From Oegoconia quadripuncta (Eukaryota > Arthropoda > Insecta > Lepidoptera > Autostichidae): DNA of 64,000 nucleotides. Below, piece after piece: positions 19,830-30,000 of the stretch (positions are counted from its first letter, which is position 1; each line of letters begins with the position of its first letter). Made by a program: the position numbers and the translations under genes. The notes beneath the pieces were generated by a model. That model was not told the origin of the DNA, did no database searches, and saw nothing but the letters and a program-made list of their open reading frames with translations. The stretch lies in the NCBI GenBank assembly GCA_949316235.1, contig OX438758.1, positions 14,789,731 to 14,853,730 on the forward strand. Reading direction: 5' to 3'.

Positions 19830-19885
19830 AATTCCCGTTCGTCCCCCTCGGGGGACGAAGTCGAGGGGACGAACGGGAATACACG
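19830..19885. repeat. Right terminal inverted repeat of the MULE
   Basis: Perfect complement of 16690-16745, followed by the ACCAAGTC duplication at 19886-19893. Confidence 0.92.
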
Positions 19886-19887
19886 AC

Positions 19888-20291
19888 CAAGTCGGGGGAG
19901 AACTCGGAGAACGAGAAGTTGAGGCCCTCGGGAAACCCGGAAAGGTCGAGTAGGGAATCGGAGGGGATTACCGGCACGGGGTGAGTTGACAGGAAAATCG
20001 TGTCGGACAATGAGTGGGAGCGAGCAAAATATCGGAAAAGTATGATAAAGCAAGGGAAAGTTGCTGGGAGGGGAGTTGACTTAACATGTCTCGCGAAGCG
20101 TATAGGAGGGCAAGAGGCTCTAGCAGGGGAACTGGGAGGGGAGGGATCGCATGTAACGACGTGGAAGGGAAACAGGGCAGGCTAGGCGAGTGTCTAGTAG
20201 GAAAAGGGGAGGAGATAGGTGTAGCCAGGGAAGGGCCTTGGTTCTCGGGTGTAGGCACAGGCGCGGGAACAGGAGCGGGAGATAATAACTT
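19888..20291 (-). CDS. Candidate proline-rich exon of the RRM-bearing gene
   Basis: An acceptor (TTTGTTCGCAG, about 20292) opens a proline-rich frame (KLLSPAPVPAPVPTPENQ...) that stops at about 19968. A second frame continues to the donor as PVPVIPSDSLLDL and FPEGLNFSFSEF. The exon ends at GACTTG|GT, where the MULE inserted. On this side the donor now reads GTCGTG instead of GTAAGT. Either the exon has a frame shift or one of the two frames is false. No known domain is recognised. Confidence 0.35.
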
Positions 20292-20418
20292 CTGCGAACA
20301 AAGAACGGTGGTGAGTTCTATCCAACACTAAGGGAAGGTGTGGGAAGAGGAGAAGTGACGTGAAGGATGTACTTGATAAAGGGGAAAAAAAATGGATTAA
20401 AACATCGGAGTGACTTAC
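20292..20418. other. Intron-like sequence of the RRM-bearing gene
   Basis: A strong minus-strand donor CTACG|GTAAGTCAC (20419/20418) is followed by pyrimidine-rich text and two possible acceptors (CCCTTAG, TTCGCAG). Confidence 0.35.
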
Positions 20419-20680
20419 CGTAGAGTAGTAACGGCGGCGCCGGCATTAGCGGAAATATTCAAGCCTGGCGGACAGCATCTTGCTATTGGAGCAAAAGCCG
20501 AGCCCTCGCAGTTGAGATAAGACAAAGGACCTAAGCTGCTTTTTAACACGTCGGTTCCAAAAGAGTGGGAGGGAACTATCCCAAAGAATAGGGTTTTCCT
20601 CAAAAATCTCAAAAACTAAACCACGAAAAAAAAAAAACGTCGAACCAAAATTGACGCGCGAAAGAGTGATTTGACGGTGG
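20419..20680 (-). other. Candidate 5' exon of the RRM-bearing gene
   Basis: The GC-rich 3' part of this segment ends at a consensus donor (GTAAGT). No frame is convincing, and the longest ATG-start reading near the end stops early. It may be untranslated. The non-LTR element B inserted just upstream, in GGCGCCGCGCCG. Confidence 0.25.
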
Positions 20681-20692
20681 GGCGCCGCGCCG
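20681..20692. other. 12-bp target-site duplication of element B (left)
   Basis: GGCGCCGCGCCG occurs here and at 23898-23909, directly outside the two ends of element B. Confidence 0.85.
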
Positions 20693-21027
20693 TTTTTTTC
20701 ATTTTGGTTTTTTTTTCCAATATTATTGGAAGACAAAGTGATCAAGCCCATACAGCCAAGTCTTCTTTATATACTTCGTATCTTTATTTTCATGTTTCTT
20801 AGTTCTAGACCTTCTCATAAATCTTATAAGGCTAAAGCCAAGTCTTCTTTAATTTTTTGCTTTAATATTGATATCGTACAGTCTTTTTTGTCTTTTTTGT
20901 TGTCTATTCTGTTCGTTTTTCTTATAGAGGCCAAAGGCCAAGTCCTTTTATATACGTGATAATTTTGTTTGTCATTTCCATAAAATTATTTTTTCCTATG
21001 AAGTCATTTTTTCATTTCCGAGTTTCT
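20693..21027 (-). repeat. 3' untranslated region of element B with GGCC repeats
   Basis: Pyrimidine-rich on the plus strand, this carries at least three units of the form AAGCCAAGTCTT or GGCCAAAGGCCAAGTC (about 20744, 20830 and 20930). Each can form a small GGCC/GGCC hairpin. The same type of unit occurs in the 3' end of element C (41621-42063). Confidence 0.6.
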
Positions 21028-21870
21028 TTAGTAATTTCCATACTTAGTCATTTTAAATGTCGAAGAAATTATAAATTCATAAATGTATATATAGCATTCC
21101 TCATGTTTTAAAAGCTGCTGAAGGGAGCGCGGGATATCCTCAGCATTTTTAAAAATACACATTAGGCGATCTATCAAAACCAACCTTACAAGCGAGAAGC
21201 TATTGCAATGAAAGAAAATGTGATCAAGGGATTGAATATCAGCATTACAAAAATTGCAAATAGGACTTGTTATGATATTAAATCTGTGTAGGTGAGCATT
21301 GAAACGGCAGTGACCAAATCTCAAACGGCACAAAATTGTAAAGAATTTCCTATTGCAATATATTTTACTCTTAGTGAACCAAGGTCGAGTTATTTTATCG
21401 TTGATTTCGGCGTACCATTTACCTTTAGACTCTACAATACGACTCCAAAGTCTTTTAAAATCTTCTAACAACTTAGACTTGACACAAATTAATAAGTCAG
21501 ATCCGGGTACAGGAATTTGTTTTGTGACAATACTAGTGTTGATTGAATTAGGAAGATTCGTAGTATGGGATCTGGCAAGAAAATCAGCCTTGTCATTTCT
21601 AATGACATTAATGTGCGATGGCCAAAACAAAACAATAATTTTGCCCGCAGACTGAGTCAACTGATAATACTTTTCACGAATGTGATAGATAATGTAGTCA
21701 GTATTAGCATTATGACCAGGGTTCGTCAAAGCTTTTAGAACGCTCATGCTATCTGTAATCAAGATCCATTCATTGTAATCCTGTTGTTCAATATATTGAA
21801 GAGCCTCAAGAATGGCTGAAGATTCTGCAGTGTATATGCTGACTACCTCAGGTAATCTATATCCTAAGCC
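21028..21870 (-). pseudogene. RNase H and C-terminal domain of element B
   Basis: The text reads VVSIYTAES, LITDSMSVLKAL, DYIIYHIREKY and NDKADFLARSHTT, with D/E positions of a type-I RNase H visible in TAES, TDSM and DKADFLAR. A C-terminal part follows, with RLRFGHCRFNAHLHRF and CNFCNADIQSLDHIFFHC, a zinc-binding tail typical of I-clade elements. The start is cut by the SINE junction at about 21870. Confidence 0.8.
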
Positions 21871-22026
21871 CCTTTTTTTGTAAATACATACTTATTATAA
21901 ATGAAAACATCCATAACTCGAGTACACATGCCCGTATTCATCACACAAACATATGCCCCTAGCGAGATTCGAACCCGCAACCTTTTGGTATAGTGATCAG
22001 AGTTGCTAACCACTACACCAAACAGG
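21871..22026 (-). mobile_element. tRNA-derived SINE (lepidopteran type)
   Basis: On the minus strand an A box (GGTGTAGTGGTTAGCA, about 22024-22008) and a B box (GGGTTCGAATC, 21976-21966) have normal internal-promoter spacing. A body with TACTCGAGTTATGGATG and AGTATGTATTTAC follows, then a short A-run. The body resembles SINEs I know from moth genomes. It would be transcribed by RNA polymerase III and mobilised by a partner LINE. It lies exactly at the junction where element B has lost its reverse transcriptase. Confidence 0.75.
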
Positions 22027-22535
22027 TTGTGGTAGACTGTCCATCATTCAAGAGCACTAAGTCATTCTCCTCCATGACGTCAATGATGTCCCTAGCACCA
22101 GAGTCAATACTATCACAACCCCACAGTGTGTGGTGTGCATTGAAATCGCCGGCAATTATAACAGGCAGGGCAATACTTTTGACTAAGTTGTTAAACATAG
22201 TTTTAGTAAATCTAGGATTACTTAGGAGGACTATAAAAACTTACTATAGATATATACCTATTATTGAGCTGTATTTTTACTACAATATTTTGAATTGAAT
22301 CATCAAAGAAAGATGATACATTTTGAAAATTTAAGCTGTTGTGTATTATTATAGCTACCCCGTTGTGATCATTACCGCAGTCGTTTCTCACAACAGTGTA
22401 GCCGCCAATATTAAAATTTAAGTGAGGTTTTAACCAGGTTTCAGATATTAGTGCAATATGAAATTGATGGTCATTAAGAAACTTTTTAAATACAAGTTTA
22501 TTGTGTTGGATGCTTTGTGCATTCCACTGCATCAT
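22027..22535 (-). pseudogene. Endonuclease N-terminal part of element B
   Basis: From MMQWNAQSIQHNKLVF, the text runs through IALISETWLKPHLNF, HNGVAIIIHNSLNF and VIIAGDFNAHHTLWGC to LVLLNDGQSTTTC, where it is cut by the SINE. The N (QWNAQS), E (SETWL) and D/N (GDFNAHH) active-site residues of an APE-type endonuclease are present. A frame change occurs near 22210. The rest of the domain is missing. Confidence 0.8.
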
Positions 22536-22546
22536 ATTTATACTGT

Positions 22547-23668
22547 TTAAAGTGAATTTTGTGAATTATTGTTTGTCTGCATAGTTTCTTTTAAAAAGTC
22601 AGATATATTTTTTGTATTAATTGTAAAGTTGTCAGTTTTATGTAATGTTATTATTTTAGTCAATGATTCAGTAAGCAAATTTAAAAACTTGCTGTCTGAT
22701 AATAAAAGTTTTGAAATGTCAAATGGAGTTTTTTTCAGAGTGGGAAAATTAGCATCGTTAAATAGTGCTGAGTGAGGTCTCGGGATTACTTTGTTTTTAT
22801 TTTCCGTAATTTTTTTTTGCTTTATGGGACACTTCCCTGATACAGCAATATGAGGGCCTTTGCAATGAATGCATATGCCTTTATCGACACTGACAGAGCA
22901 GGACTTAAAGGAATGATCTTTACCACAAATCGAGCACCTTTCTGAGTTTTTACAGAACTTTGCCAAGTGGCCGTATCTCAGACAGCGGAAACACTGTTTC
23001 ACGGGAGAGACATAAGGAAGTACGGGCATTCTCCACATTTTCAATGAAACGTGCTCCGGAAGCGACGTCGACGAAGCAAAAGTGATAACAACTGTAGCTG
23101 TGGGCTGGAAATCAAAAGATTCATCAACTTTTACTTTTCTCATAATACGTCGAATGCAAATGACTTTTTTTGTACTGGAAAGAGCTTTAAAAATCTGTTT
23201 ATTCGACATTTCTATGGGCACAGATGTTATAACTCCTGAGAGCTCTGTCGACGCGGCAGGGATAGAAGCCTTTATAGATTGTTCCTTTAGAAAGGTTGTG
23301 TTGTCTAGGAGAGCGTTCGCCAAGTTAGGTTTATCGAAGACAACGCCGACTTTGTATCTATTCATTTTTTTCAAGTATTTTATACCTTTTATAAATCTGG
23401 CAAAGCAATTACTAAGATACATCATGTCCCGATTTCCCATTGGTTTATTTTCGTCGATACTTTCAATGAAGACGATGAATTCGTGACCCGCTGAACTATC
23501 TTCCGGGTACCTCCGGCTATAATCCGTTACCCTGTAAGGAGTATACTTCTCTTTGTCATTTTCCTTTTGCAAGAAGTCCGAGTAATCAGACTCGCTTGAT
23601 GTCTCGTCCGAGTTCTTAGCTGCTGTAGCATCAGTCTTCTTGTCTTTTTTTCGTTTTTTCGACTTCAT
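22547..23668 (-). CDS. Gag (ORF1) of element B, 373 residues, open
   Basis: An uninterrupted frame from the ATG at 23668. It has a lysine-rich start (KSKKRKKDKKTD), an acidic serine stretch, a central domain (FIVFIESIDENKPMGNR, MNRYKVGVVFDKPNLAN), and three CCHC-type knuckles: CFRCLRYGHLAKFC, CSICGKDHSFKSC and CIHCKGPHIAVSGKC. This is the RNA-binding Gag of I/Jockey-type elements, which coats the element RNA in the cytoplasm. Being unbroken, it could still make protein although the element lacks RT. It has the same architecture as element C's Gag. Confidence 0.85.
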   Translation of the reverse strand: MKSKKRKKDKKTDATAAKNSDETSSESDYSDFLQKENDKEKYTPYRVTDYSRRYPEDSSAGHEFIVFIESIDENKPMGNRDMMYLSNCFARFIKGIKYLKKMNRYKVGVVFDKPNLANALLDNTTFLKEQSIKASIPAASTELSGVITSVPIEMSNKQIFKALSSTKKVICIRRIMRKVKVDESFDFQPTATVVITFASSTSLPEHVSLKMWRMPVLPYVSPVKQCFRCLRYGHLAKFCKNSERCSICGKDHSFKSCSVSVDKGICIHCKGPHIAVSGKCPIKQKKITENKNKVIPRPHSALFNDANFPTLKKTPFDISKLLLSDSKFLNLLTESLTKIITLHKTDNFTINTKNISDFLKETMQTNNNSQNSL

Positions 23669-23897
23669 ATTGAAGTCCGCACAATTTAAAAAGTCCAGAA
23701 AATTATAAGGAGAAGAATATTATTATATACACTATATTTACACTTTTACTATATACAATTTACTTGATAAGTTTTTAAATGTTGAAATAGGTACAATTTA
23801 TACAGAAATGTACAATATTTATAACTATTTTCAATTAAAATTATTTTCCCAAAGAAAAAGACCGCCAATCACTTGAACGTTCCCGCGCTTTTTTTTC
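23669..23897 (-). promoter_or_regulatory. 5' UTR / internal promoter region of element B
   Basis: This lies between the element's 5' end and the Gag ATG. The first bases (GAAAAAAAAGCGCGGGAACG) parallel those of element C (GAAAAAAAGGCGGGAAACC at 47007). Such elements carry promoters inside the 5' UTR; the exact site is not visible. Confidence 0.45.
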
Positions 23898-23909
23898 GGC
23901 GCCGCGCCG

Positions 23910-24369
23910 GCCGCCGGCTAGAAGTGAAGTGGCAGTTTACTTAAAAAAAATAATAAGAATGTTCATGGCCCTGGATACTAGGATGATTAAAGATAGTCGG
24001 GTGTTACCAATGGCCGATAGTCGAATGCAACACGAGTTTATAAGTAATGTTTCACGAGAAAGGTAACATTATCTTAGGAAACGACACAATAAAATAGCGT
24101 TAATTAGTTCTTTTCCATTTGATTAGTTTCCAAAATGATGACAATTAGTTAATATGTAACTTAATAATGTACTTGTAATATAGTGGTTAATAATATCTTA
24201 TATCCCTCTCTGTTCTTCATTGGGTGTGAGAAAGAGAAAGACAATGAACAATGGCTCCATCCAATTAGGAGGCATACAAGCTCAAGTGCTCACACGTTGA
24301 ACGGGACTCTTCGTATGCGCTCCGTTTCACGATTGTATTATTTGCCTAAATAATTTTCATTTAAGATCT
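23910..24369. other. No gene recognised
   Basis: After the GC-rich duplication the sequence turns AT-rich. I see no coding signal or obvious repeat. Confidence 0.4.
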
Positions 24370-24489
24370 AGAAGTAACGTATTTTCCTGGTCTCCCTGTT
24401 TTGTGTAAGAGGAACCCATATTTCCTTGATATAAAATTTCCGGACGTTGTCGTTACAAAATTCACTACCACCGTCCAGTACCAATCTTG
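24370..24489 (-). pseudogene. Possible LTR-retrotransposon integrase scrap
   Basis: The minus-strand frame reads ARLVLDGGSEFCNDNVRKF and then loses similarity. DGGSEF with the following CNDNVRKF resembles the second catalytic block (DxGxEF) of a retrotransposon integrase. It is short and weak and could be chance. Confidence 0.3.
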
Positions 24490-24695
24490 CTTATGGAATA
24501 TTCCATTATGCTATGCAAGTATATGTCAATTGCATGCAGAAAACCGCTGACGCTAACGGCGCCGCTACACGATGCGCCGGCGGCGGCGGCCTGGCATGGT
24601 CGCCATGCGGTAGGCAAGGCGGTGTAAATAAGACACGTGTTGACTTGGCCAAGGTATATTATGTACTAAAAAGGAATCTTATAAAATAACATACC
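24490..24695. other. GC-rich non-coding stretch
   Basis: This contains a CGCCGGCGGCGGCGGC run at about 24577-24592. No gene or repeat family is recognised. Confidence 0.3.
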
Positions 24696-24905
24696 TTTTT
24701 TTTTTTTTTTCGCGGGGAAATGCTTTACGCGTACCGCTCGCCTGGGGGAGCGCGAGACGGTTATGTGGGACTCCCCTCTCTAACCTGGGACCTGGGAACG
24801 CATAGGCGGCTCCAGGTCCCCCCCCGCCCCCCCTCACAAGGGGAGGCCCATTCCCGGAGGGCGTCTAGCGCACCCTCCGTAGGGGGCGCTGTCGTGCCTC
24901 ACACC
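24696..24905 (-). mobile_element. Truncated 3' end of an R1-like non-LTR retrotransposon
   Basis: A GC-rich segment (about 68% GC by eye) ends on the minus strand in a run of 15 A (24710-24696). It has no open frame. It has the look of a 3' UTR plus poly-A tail of a GC-rich R1-clade insect retroposon inserted dead on arrival. It lies at the point where the Gypsy RNase H reading is cut (after a VETDH motif). The clade is inferred from composition only. Confidence 0.5.
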
Positions 24906-25872
24906 GCGATGATCTGTTTCAACTTGAATTGTTTTTCCATCAATGTATTGGTGAAATTTGTTACATCCGAAAACTATAGCGTATAGTTCCGAGCATAATT
25001 TTGTTGTGTCTCAGTTAAGGATTTCGAAGCATATGCGATTGGATTTAAACCATGAAATATAACGGCTTCCATTTTTTGATGCGTCAACCGACATTCTGAC
25101 GGGTTTATTTACATTATAATGAACCAATACCGGAGACTGACAGATTAACATTTTTAATTTATTAAATTGCTTATCGTGATGTGGTGACCACTGCCATATA
25201 TTTTTCTTTTTAAGTAAATCTCTTAGCAAGCTTGTTTCATCAGCTAAGTTAGGAATGTATAACCCCAGGTAATTAATCATATAGAAACAGGTAAAAAATC
25301 TTTGAAGTTTTTTGACATTAGCTGGAGTAGACATTTTTGTAATAGCGTCAATTTTTGACTTATCAGCAGAAATATCTTGTTTGTTGAAAATATGACCCAC
25401 ATATGACACTTCTGGTAGACCAAATAGACATTTGGATTTATTAAACTTTAAATTGATTTCATTAGCCCGCAAAAATACTTTTTCTAATCGCTGGTCATGC
25501 TCTGTTTGAGTAGACCCAAAAACCTATTGGTTTTTATCATCGACAAATACTACAACGCCGGGTAAATCACCAAAATATTCTTCCGTTCTGTGAAATATTT
25601 CACCACTTGAATTAATGCCGTAAGGAAGTCTTAAGAACTTGTATTTTCCATATTGTAAAAGTAGTTAGTATACTACTATCCTTATCTAACTTTAGCATCC
25701 AATACCCTGAATTGGCATCCAATTTTGTAAAAACTGATGCTCCCGCTATTTTCGAACGCATTTCGTCAAACGTAGGATACGGAAAAAGCGGTCTTTTTAT
25801 AGCTTTCTTTAAATTCCTTGGATCGAGATACATTATTAGACCACCATTTGATTTTGTGTGACATAGTGTCAA
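24906..25872 (-). pseudogene. Gypsy RT and RNase H start (broken)
   Basis: Readable blocks are YLDPRNLKKAIKRPLFPYPT, FTKLDANSGYWMLKLDKDSS, then in another frame VVVFVDDKN, FNKSKCLFGLPEVSYVGH, a YIPNLADETSLLRDLL connection and SVDASKNG. The LDANSGYW and VDD aspartates of RT are visible. RNase H begins and ends at VETDH, where GC-rich sequence takes over. At least three frame changes lie near 25630, 25480 and 25040. Confidence 0.75.
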
Positions 25873-26060
25873 TTAACCCACTCTGTGGCCTCTGTAACTT
25901 TCTCTATTACCTGAAGCTGTTCTATATGATCCAATTCATCCCTTTAAGGCATACGGAATTCTACGTACCGGAGCTATCTTTGGTGTTACATTTGAATCTA
26001 TGTTTAAGTGAATTTCCCTAGGTAAACCACCTAAACCTTCGAAACTCGCAGCATACTCGT

Positions 26061-26411
26061 TTAAAAGAAATTGTACTGACCTTTGACATTGATTTTTGAC
26101 AATTCCCAGTTCTTCGCATGTTTTCCATCCCAAAATGGTCTTGCGATCAATTGTTGATACGTTAAATTAACATTTGATGTAAGATTCTCTTTGAAAGTAC
26201 ATTTCAATGTTACATTGCCTAGAATTTCGACATTTTGGCGTGAAAATGTAAACAATTTAGTATTTGATTTCCTGATGTTAATTTTAGTTTTAGTTGACCT
26301 TTGAAGGTAATCCAAAGTGGATTTGGACATTACATTCGCATCAGCACTTGTATCTATTTGACATTGCAACATTTTACCAAAACATTCCACATCAATGTTC
26401 CATTTTGACAA
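26061..26411 (-). pseudogene. Gypsy aspartic protease region
   Basis: The open segment reads WNIDVECFGKMLQCQIDTSA followed by DANVMSK. It is a retropepsin-like site in which the usual DTGA is DTSA. VTLKCTFKENLTSNV follows. An altered active-site glycine and surrounding stops mark it as inactive. Confidence 0.65.
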
Positions 26412-26605
26412 TTTGATTGGTGTTTACCAATTGAATTGATTACTACGTTGTTCTGGTTGCGATTGTCTAACTTAGAGATGGCAAGTACTTACACTTTTAT
26501 TGAAAAAACAACACTTAGCATAATGATTGAACTTTTTGCAAACGCTGCATTTTACCCTTTGGGCTGGGTATTTGAACTTATGAGACTATCCACATCTTCT
26601 GCACG

Positions 26606-26830
26606 TTAGGGAGTGATTGTTATTATTATGTGTCCTTGATCTAGATGGAGGTGTAGATGCAAATTATTTGAAGAAGACATGTGATATCTCTTGTGTGCAT
26701 AATTTTCCTTGACGCGAGGTGCATTCGGTGTTTGACTTCTTTGTCTGTTTCTTGACTGTCTTTCCTGATTCTGTTTTGATGACAAGATTTGCACTGAATT
26801 TGTGTCATTTTTTGTATTTTAGCGGTTCTT
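26606..26830 (-). pseudogene. Gypsy gag end (degenerate)
   Basis: Broken frames contain QCKSCHQN and basic text. They lie between the Copia-1 insertion and the protease, where the nucleocapsid knuckle would be. Nothing intact remains. Confidence 0.4.
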
Positions 26831-26842
26831 TCATAGGACAAT

Positions 26843-26986
26843 TGTGGGAAAATATAAAGTAAGAACACTAGATGTTTACATGGCAAATGTATATTTGGAA
26901 GTGATTGTCACAGTAAAAGCAGATGTTCTATACTAAAAATTCAAAATAAAATAGTTCTAATATGGCCAGTATCACATCTTACAACA
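26843..26986 (-). repeat. 3' LTR of Copia-1
   Basis: TGTGGG...AACA on the plus strand, identical to 31157-31300. The minus-strand polypurine-like ACGGGTGGA lies just upstream (rc of 26987-26995). Confidence 0.92.
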
Positions 26987-27071
26987 TCCACCCGTAATGA
27001 CCATATTCAGAAGCCTTAGTAATAACAAACAAACACTGTAACATAAAGAAAAACATTGTAACATAAAGTAA

Positions 27072-30000
27072 CTACGCCTTAACTAAACCTATACTATTGA
27101 TACACCTTTGATGTGCAACTTTCCCAAGACATTTTGTCAACACGTCAGCTAACAGGTCACTGGACTTAGTGTATTGAAGCACAATCACATTTTCAGATAC
27201 CCTTTCGCGAATAAAATGGTACCTAACATCAATATGTTTCGATCTGCCGTGGTGTATAGGATTATGAGCTAAGTTCTGCGCACTCTGACTGTCACTGCAA
27301 ATGGTTATACTAGGATATTTAATATCACATACCTCGGATATCAAACGACGTAAGTAAATAGCCTCTTTCGCAGCATCAGTCAACGCCATGTACTCGGCTT
27401 CGGTAGAAGACAGCGCCACTGTAGGCTGCTTCTTCGATGCCCACGAGACAGGTCCATTTGCCAGTTTGAAGCAATAACCTGTGTAGGAACGACGATCATG
27501 CACACAGTTCGCAAAATCTGCGTCCGTATAACCTACGAGAAGTTCTCCTGTCTTCTTATAAATAATAGAATGATCTATAGTGCCTTTTAGGTACTGAAGT
27601 ACTCGTTTCGCTGCCACCCAATGCGTGCTGTTATATTTGTTGTTATACTGACTAAGATAGCTAACAGCAAAAGCAATATCAGGTCGAGTATTGACAGCAA
27701 GGTACATTAGACAACCTATTAAATTCAGATAGGCATAATGATTATTCTTACAATCCGAATCCTGAAGAGCACCTATTTTGCTATTCGCCAAGGGAGTGTC
27801 GTACTCTTTTGCCTGCCCTAAATTGAATTTTTCTAGTAGGAATTCAATATATGACTTTTGATTGACTCGTATTTCACCATTTTCCGTTGAGATATTTAAT
27901 CCCAGATAATATTTCAGTGGACCTAAATCTTTTAATGTAAAATATTTTAGTAAGTCACTCTTGACAGCGTCGAATGACTTTTCATTCTGGTAATAAACAA
28001 TGATGTCATCCACATAGACTGCTAACAGGATTAATTCTGAACCAAGGAGTTTTTTATATACGCATGGTTCGGTAGGTAATCTAATAAAACCTATTTTACT
28101 CAACACTTCATTGAGCTTAATATTCCACGCGCGAGGAGCCTGTTTTAAGCCATACAGGGACTTTTGCAACAGACACACTTTATCTTCGTCACCTTTGCTC
28201 TTAAAACCCGGAGGCTGGTCCATGTAGACTTCTTCTTGAAGATCGCCATTTAAAAAGGCGGTGTCGACGTCTAAGTGTCGCATCTTCAGGCCCATTTCTG
28301 CTGCTAAAGCAATCAAAACGCGTAAGGAGGAATTCCGAATTACCGGAGCGAAGGTTTCATAGTAATCGACACCATGAACTTGATTATAGCCTTTCGCGAC
28401 AAGTCTAGCTTTATATTTGATTATATCGCCATGGGCATTCTTTTTTAATTTGTAAACCCATTTGCATGGTATAACCTTCTTATCTGGCCTATTCACCAGA
28501 ATCCACGTTTTCTTTTCCAGCAAGGCCTGGTATTCATCTCTCATAGCATGATACTAATTATCTCTATCTACTGCATTCACCGCTTGTTGATAAGTAGTCG
28601 GTTCATCCATTTGAGAGGATATAGTCTGCATACAAACACAGTTGGCGGCAGTATTGTGGATTTTTCTAGGTCTCAGATTATAGCGTGGTTCTGCAACCTC
28701 AACATCAGAATCACTTTCTTCTAATTGTTCTGGTGACGGGGCAAACCCAAGTTGACTCGGCTCAAAGTCGGCAACAATACTTGGTCCAGGTATCGGATCC
28801 TCTCTACTATTTGTTGTAGAGTCGATCTGTGAACATAAAGGTAAACGTGCCGGTTGTGGCACATCCACCCGTGATTGAGGACTAAGGAATAAGGGTACAC
28901 GTGCCGGTTTGAGCGCACCAGGCGCTAACTGGTATTTGACACCCTTTCCTTTTTCCTCTAAATCCCGGAAAGTGTCTTCAAAGAAAACCACGTCCCTACT
29001 TTTGACAAGTCGTCTAGGATATTTTCCATCTCGGAAGTAATAACTATTGGGATCATCAGAATAGCCAACAAAAATATGCTCGGTTGCCTTCACGTCCAAC
29101 TTCTTCCGATTACAATCGGGGACATGAATCAGAGCTCGACATCCAAAGACTCTTAAGTGTGATAGGTTCGGCTGTTTACCATACCACAGCTCAAAAGAAG
29201 TCTTACCTTCGAGAGCACGGTGAGGAGTCCTATTCTTAAGATAGACTGCAGTTTCTGTCGCATCTTGCCAATATGCTGGAGAAAGAGAACTGCCAGAGAG
29301 CATAGACCTAGCCTTCTCTATGATCGTTCTGTTGATCCTTTCAGCGATGGAGTTTTGCTGCGGACTATAGGGCACTGTCGTCTGATGCTGAATTCCTTCC
29401 ATCTGTAAGTAATTTGTAAGGTCAGTATTGACATATTCTGTCCCGTTATCGCTCCTCAACACTTTTATTTTTAATCCCTTTTCTCGCTCCACTAGGGATT
29501 TGAAAATACGAAATTTATCCTTTACTTCAGCTTTTGAAGAAATAAAGAATGCAAAGATCATACGAGTAAAGTCATCTATGAAAAATAAGACATACTTACT
29601 TCCTTGAAAAGACGTCTCTGATAATGTACAAACGTCAGTATGGACAAGTTCTAAAACTGAAGTTGCCCTTTTATACGGAATCCTTTTGAAAGGCTTCCGA
29701 CTCAGTTTTCCTTCTACACAGGCCACACATGGTTCCTTGTCAACTATTGAATAATCTATGCCTACTACCTGGTCCTTTTTTAAGCGATCCATCCCAATGC
29801 GGCATAGGTGACCTAAACGTTTATGCCAGAGTTGATACCTGGACACGTCAGAGTGCACATCAAAAGCAGATAATTGACGTGGTACATTGACTGTACAATC
29901 TAAAGAATACAGCCCACCACAGATCGAACCATGTAGCAAAGAAATACCTGTACAAGAAAAAACACTAGAGTTATAAAAGTTACAACCAGATTTATCAAAA

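Larger units (their letters stand above)
16690..19885 (-). mobile_element. Mutator-like element with FLYWCH transposase, apparently intact
   Basis: The element is 3196 bp with perfect 56-bp terminal inverted repeats (16690-16745 and 19830-19885), starting CGTGTATTCCCG, and an 8-bp target duplication. An 8-bp or longer duplication fits the MULE class. One two-exon transposase gene on the minus strand fills the centre. Each terminal repeat is itself a hairpin, and further GGGACGAATGGGAAT-like copies occur just inside each end. Perfect terminal repeats and an unbroken gene suggest a young insertion. Confidence 0.9.
20693..23897 (-). mobile_element. I-like non-LTR retrotransposon B, RT replaced by a SINE
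   Basis: The element runs from a 5' end like GAAAAAAAAGCGCGGGAA (similar to the 5' end of element C) to an A-rich 3' end. It is flanked by a 12-bp GC-rich duplication. Gag, the first part of the endonuclease and the RNase H domain are present. Between endonuclease and RNase H the whole reverse transcriptase is missing and a tRNA-derived SINE sits in its place. It is non-autonomous. Confidence 0.85.

Noticed and set aside
20000..20331. Plus-strand frames rich in G/R/E
   Set aside because: They are the complement of proline-rich minus-strand text with good splice signals, and have no known domain.
21966..22024. Possible tRNA gene (A and B boxes)
   Set aside because: The boxes are followed by a SINE body and an A-run, and the acceptor stem does not close. 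Called as a SINE.
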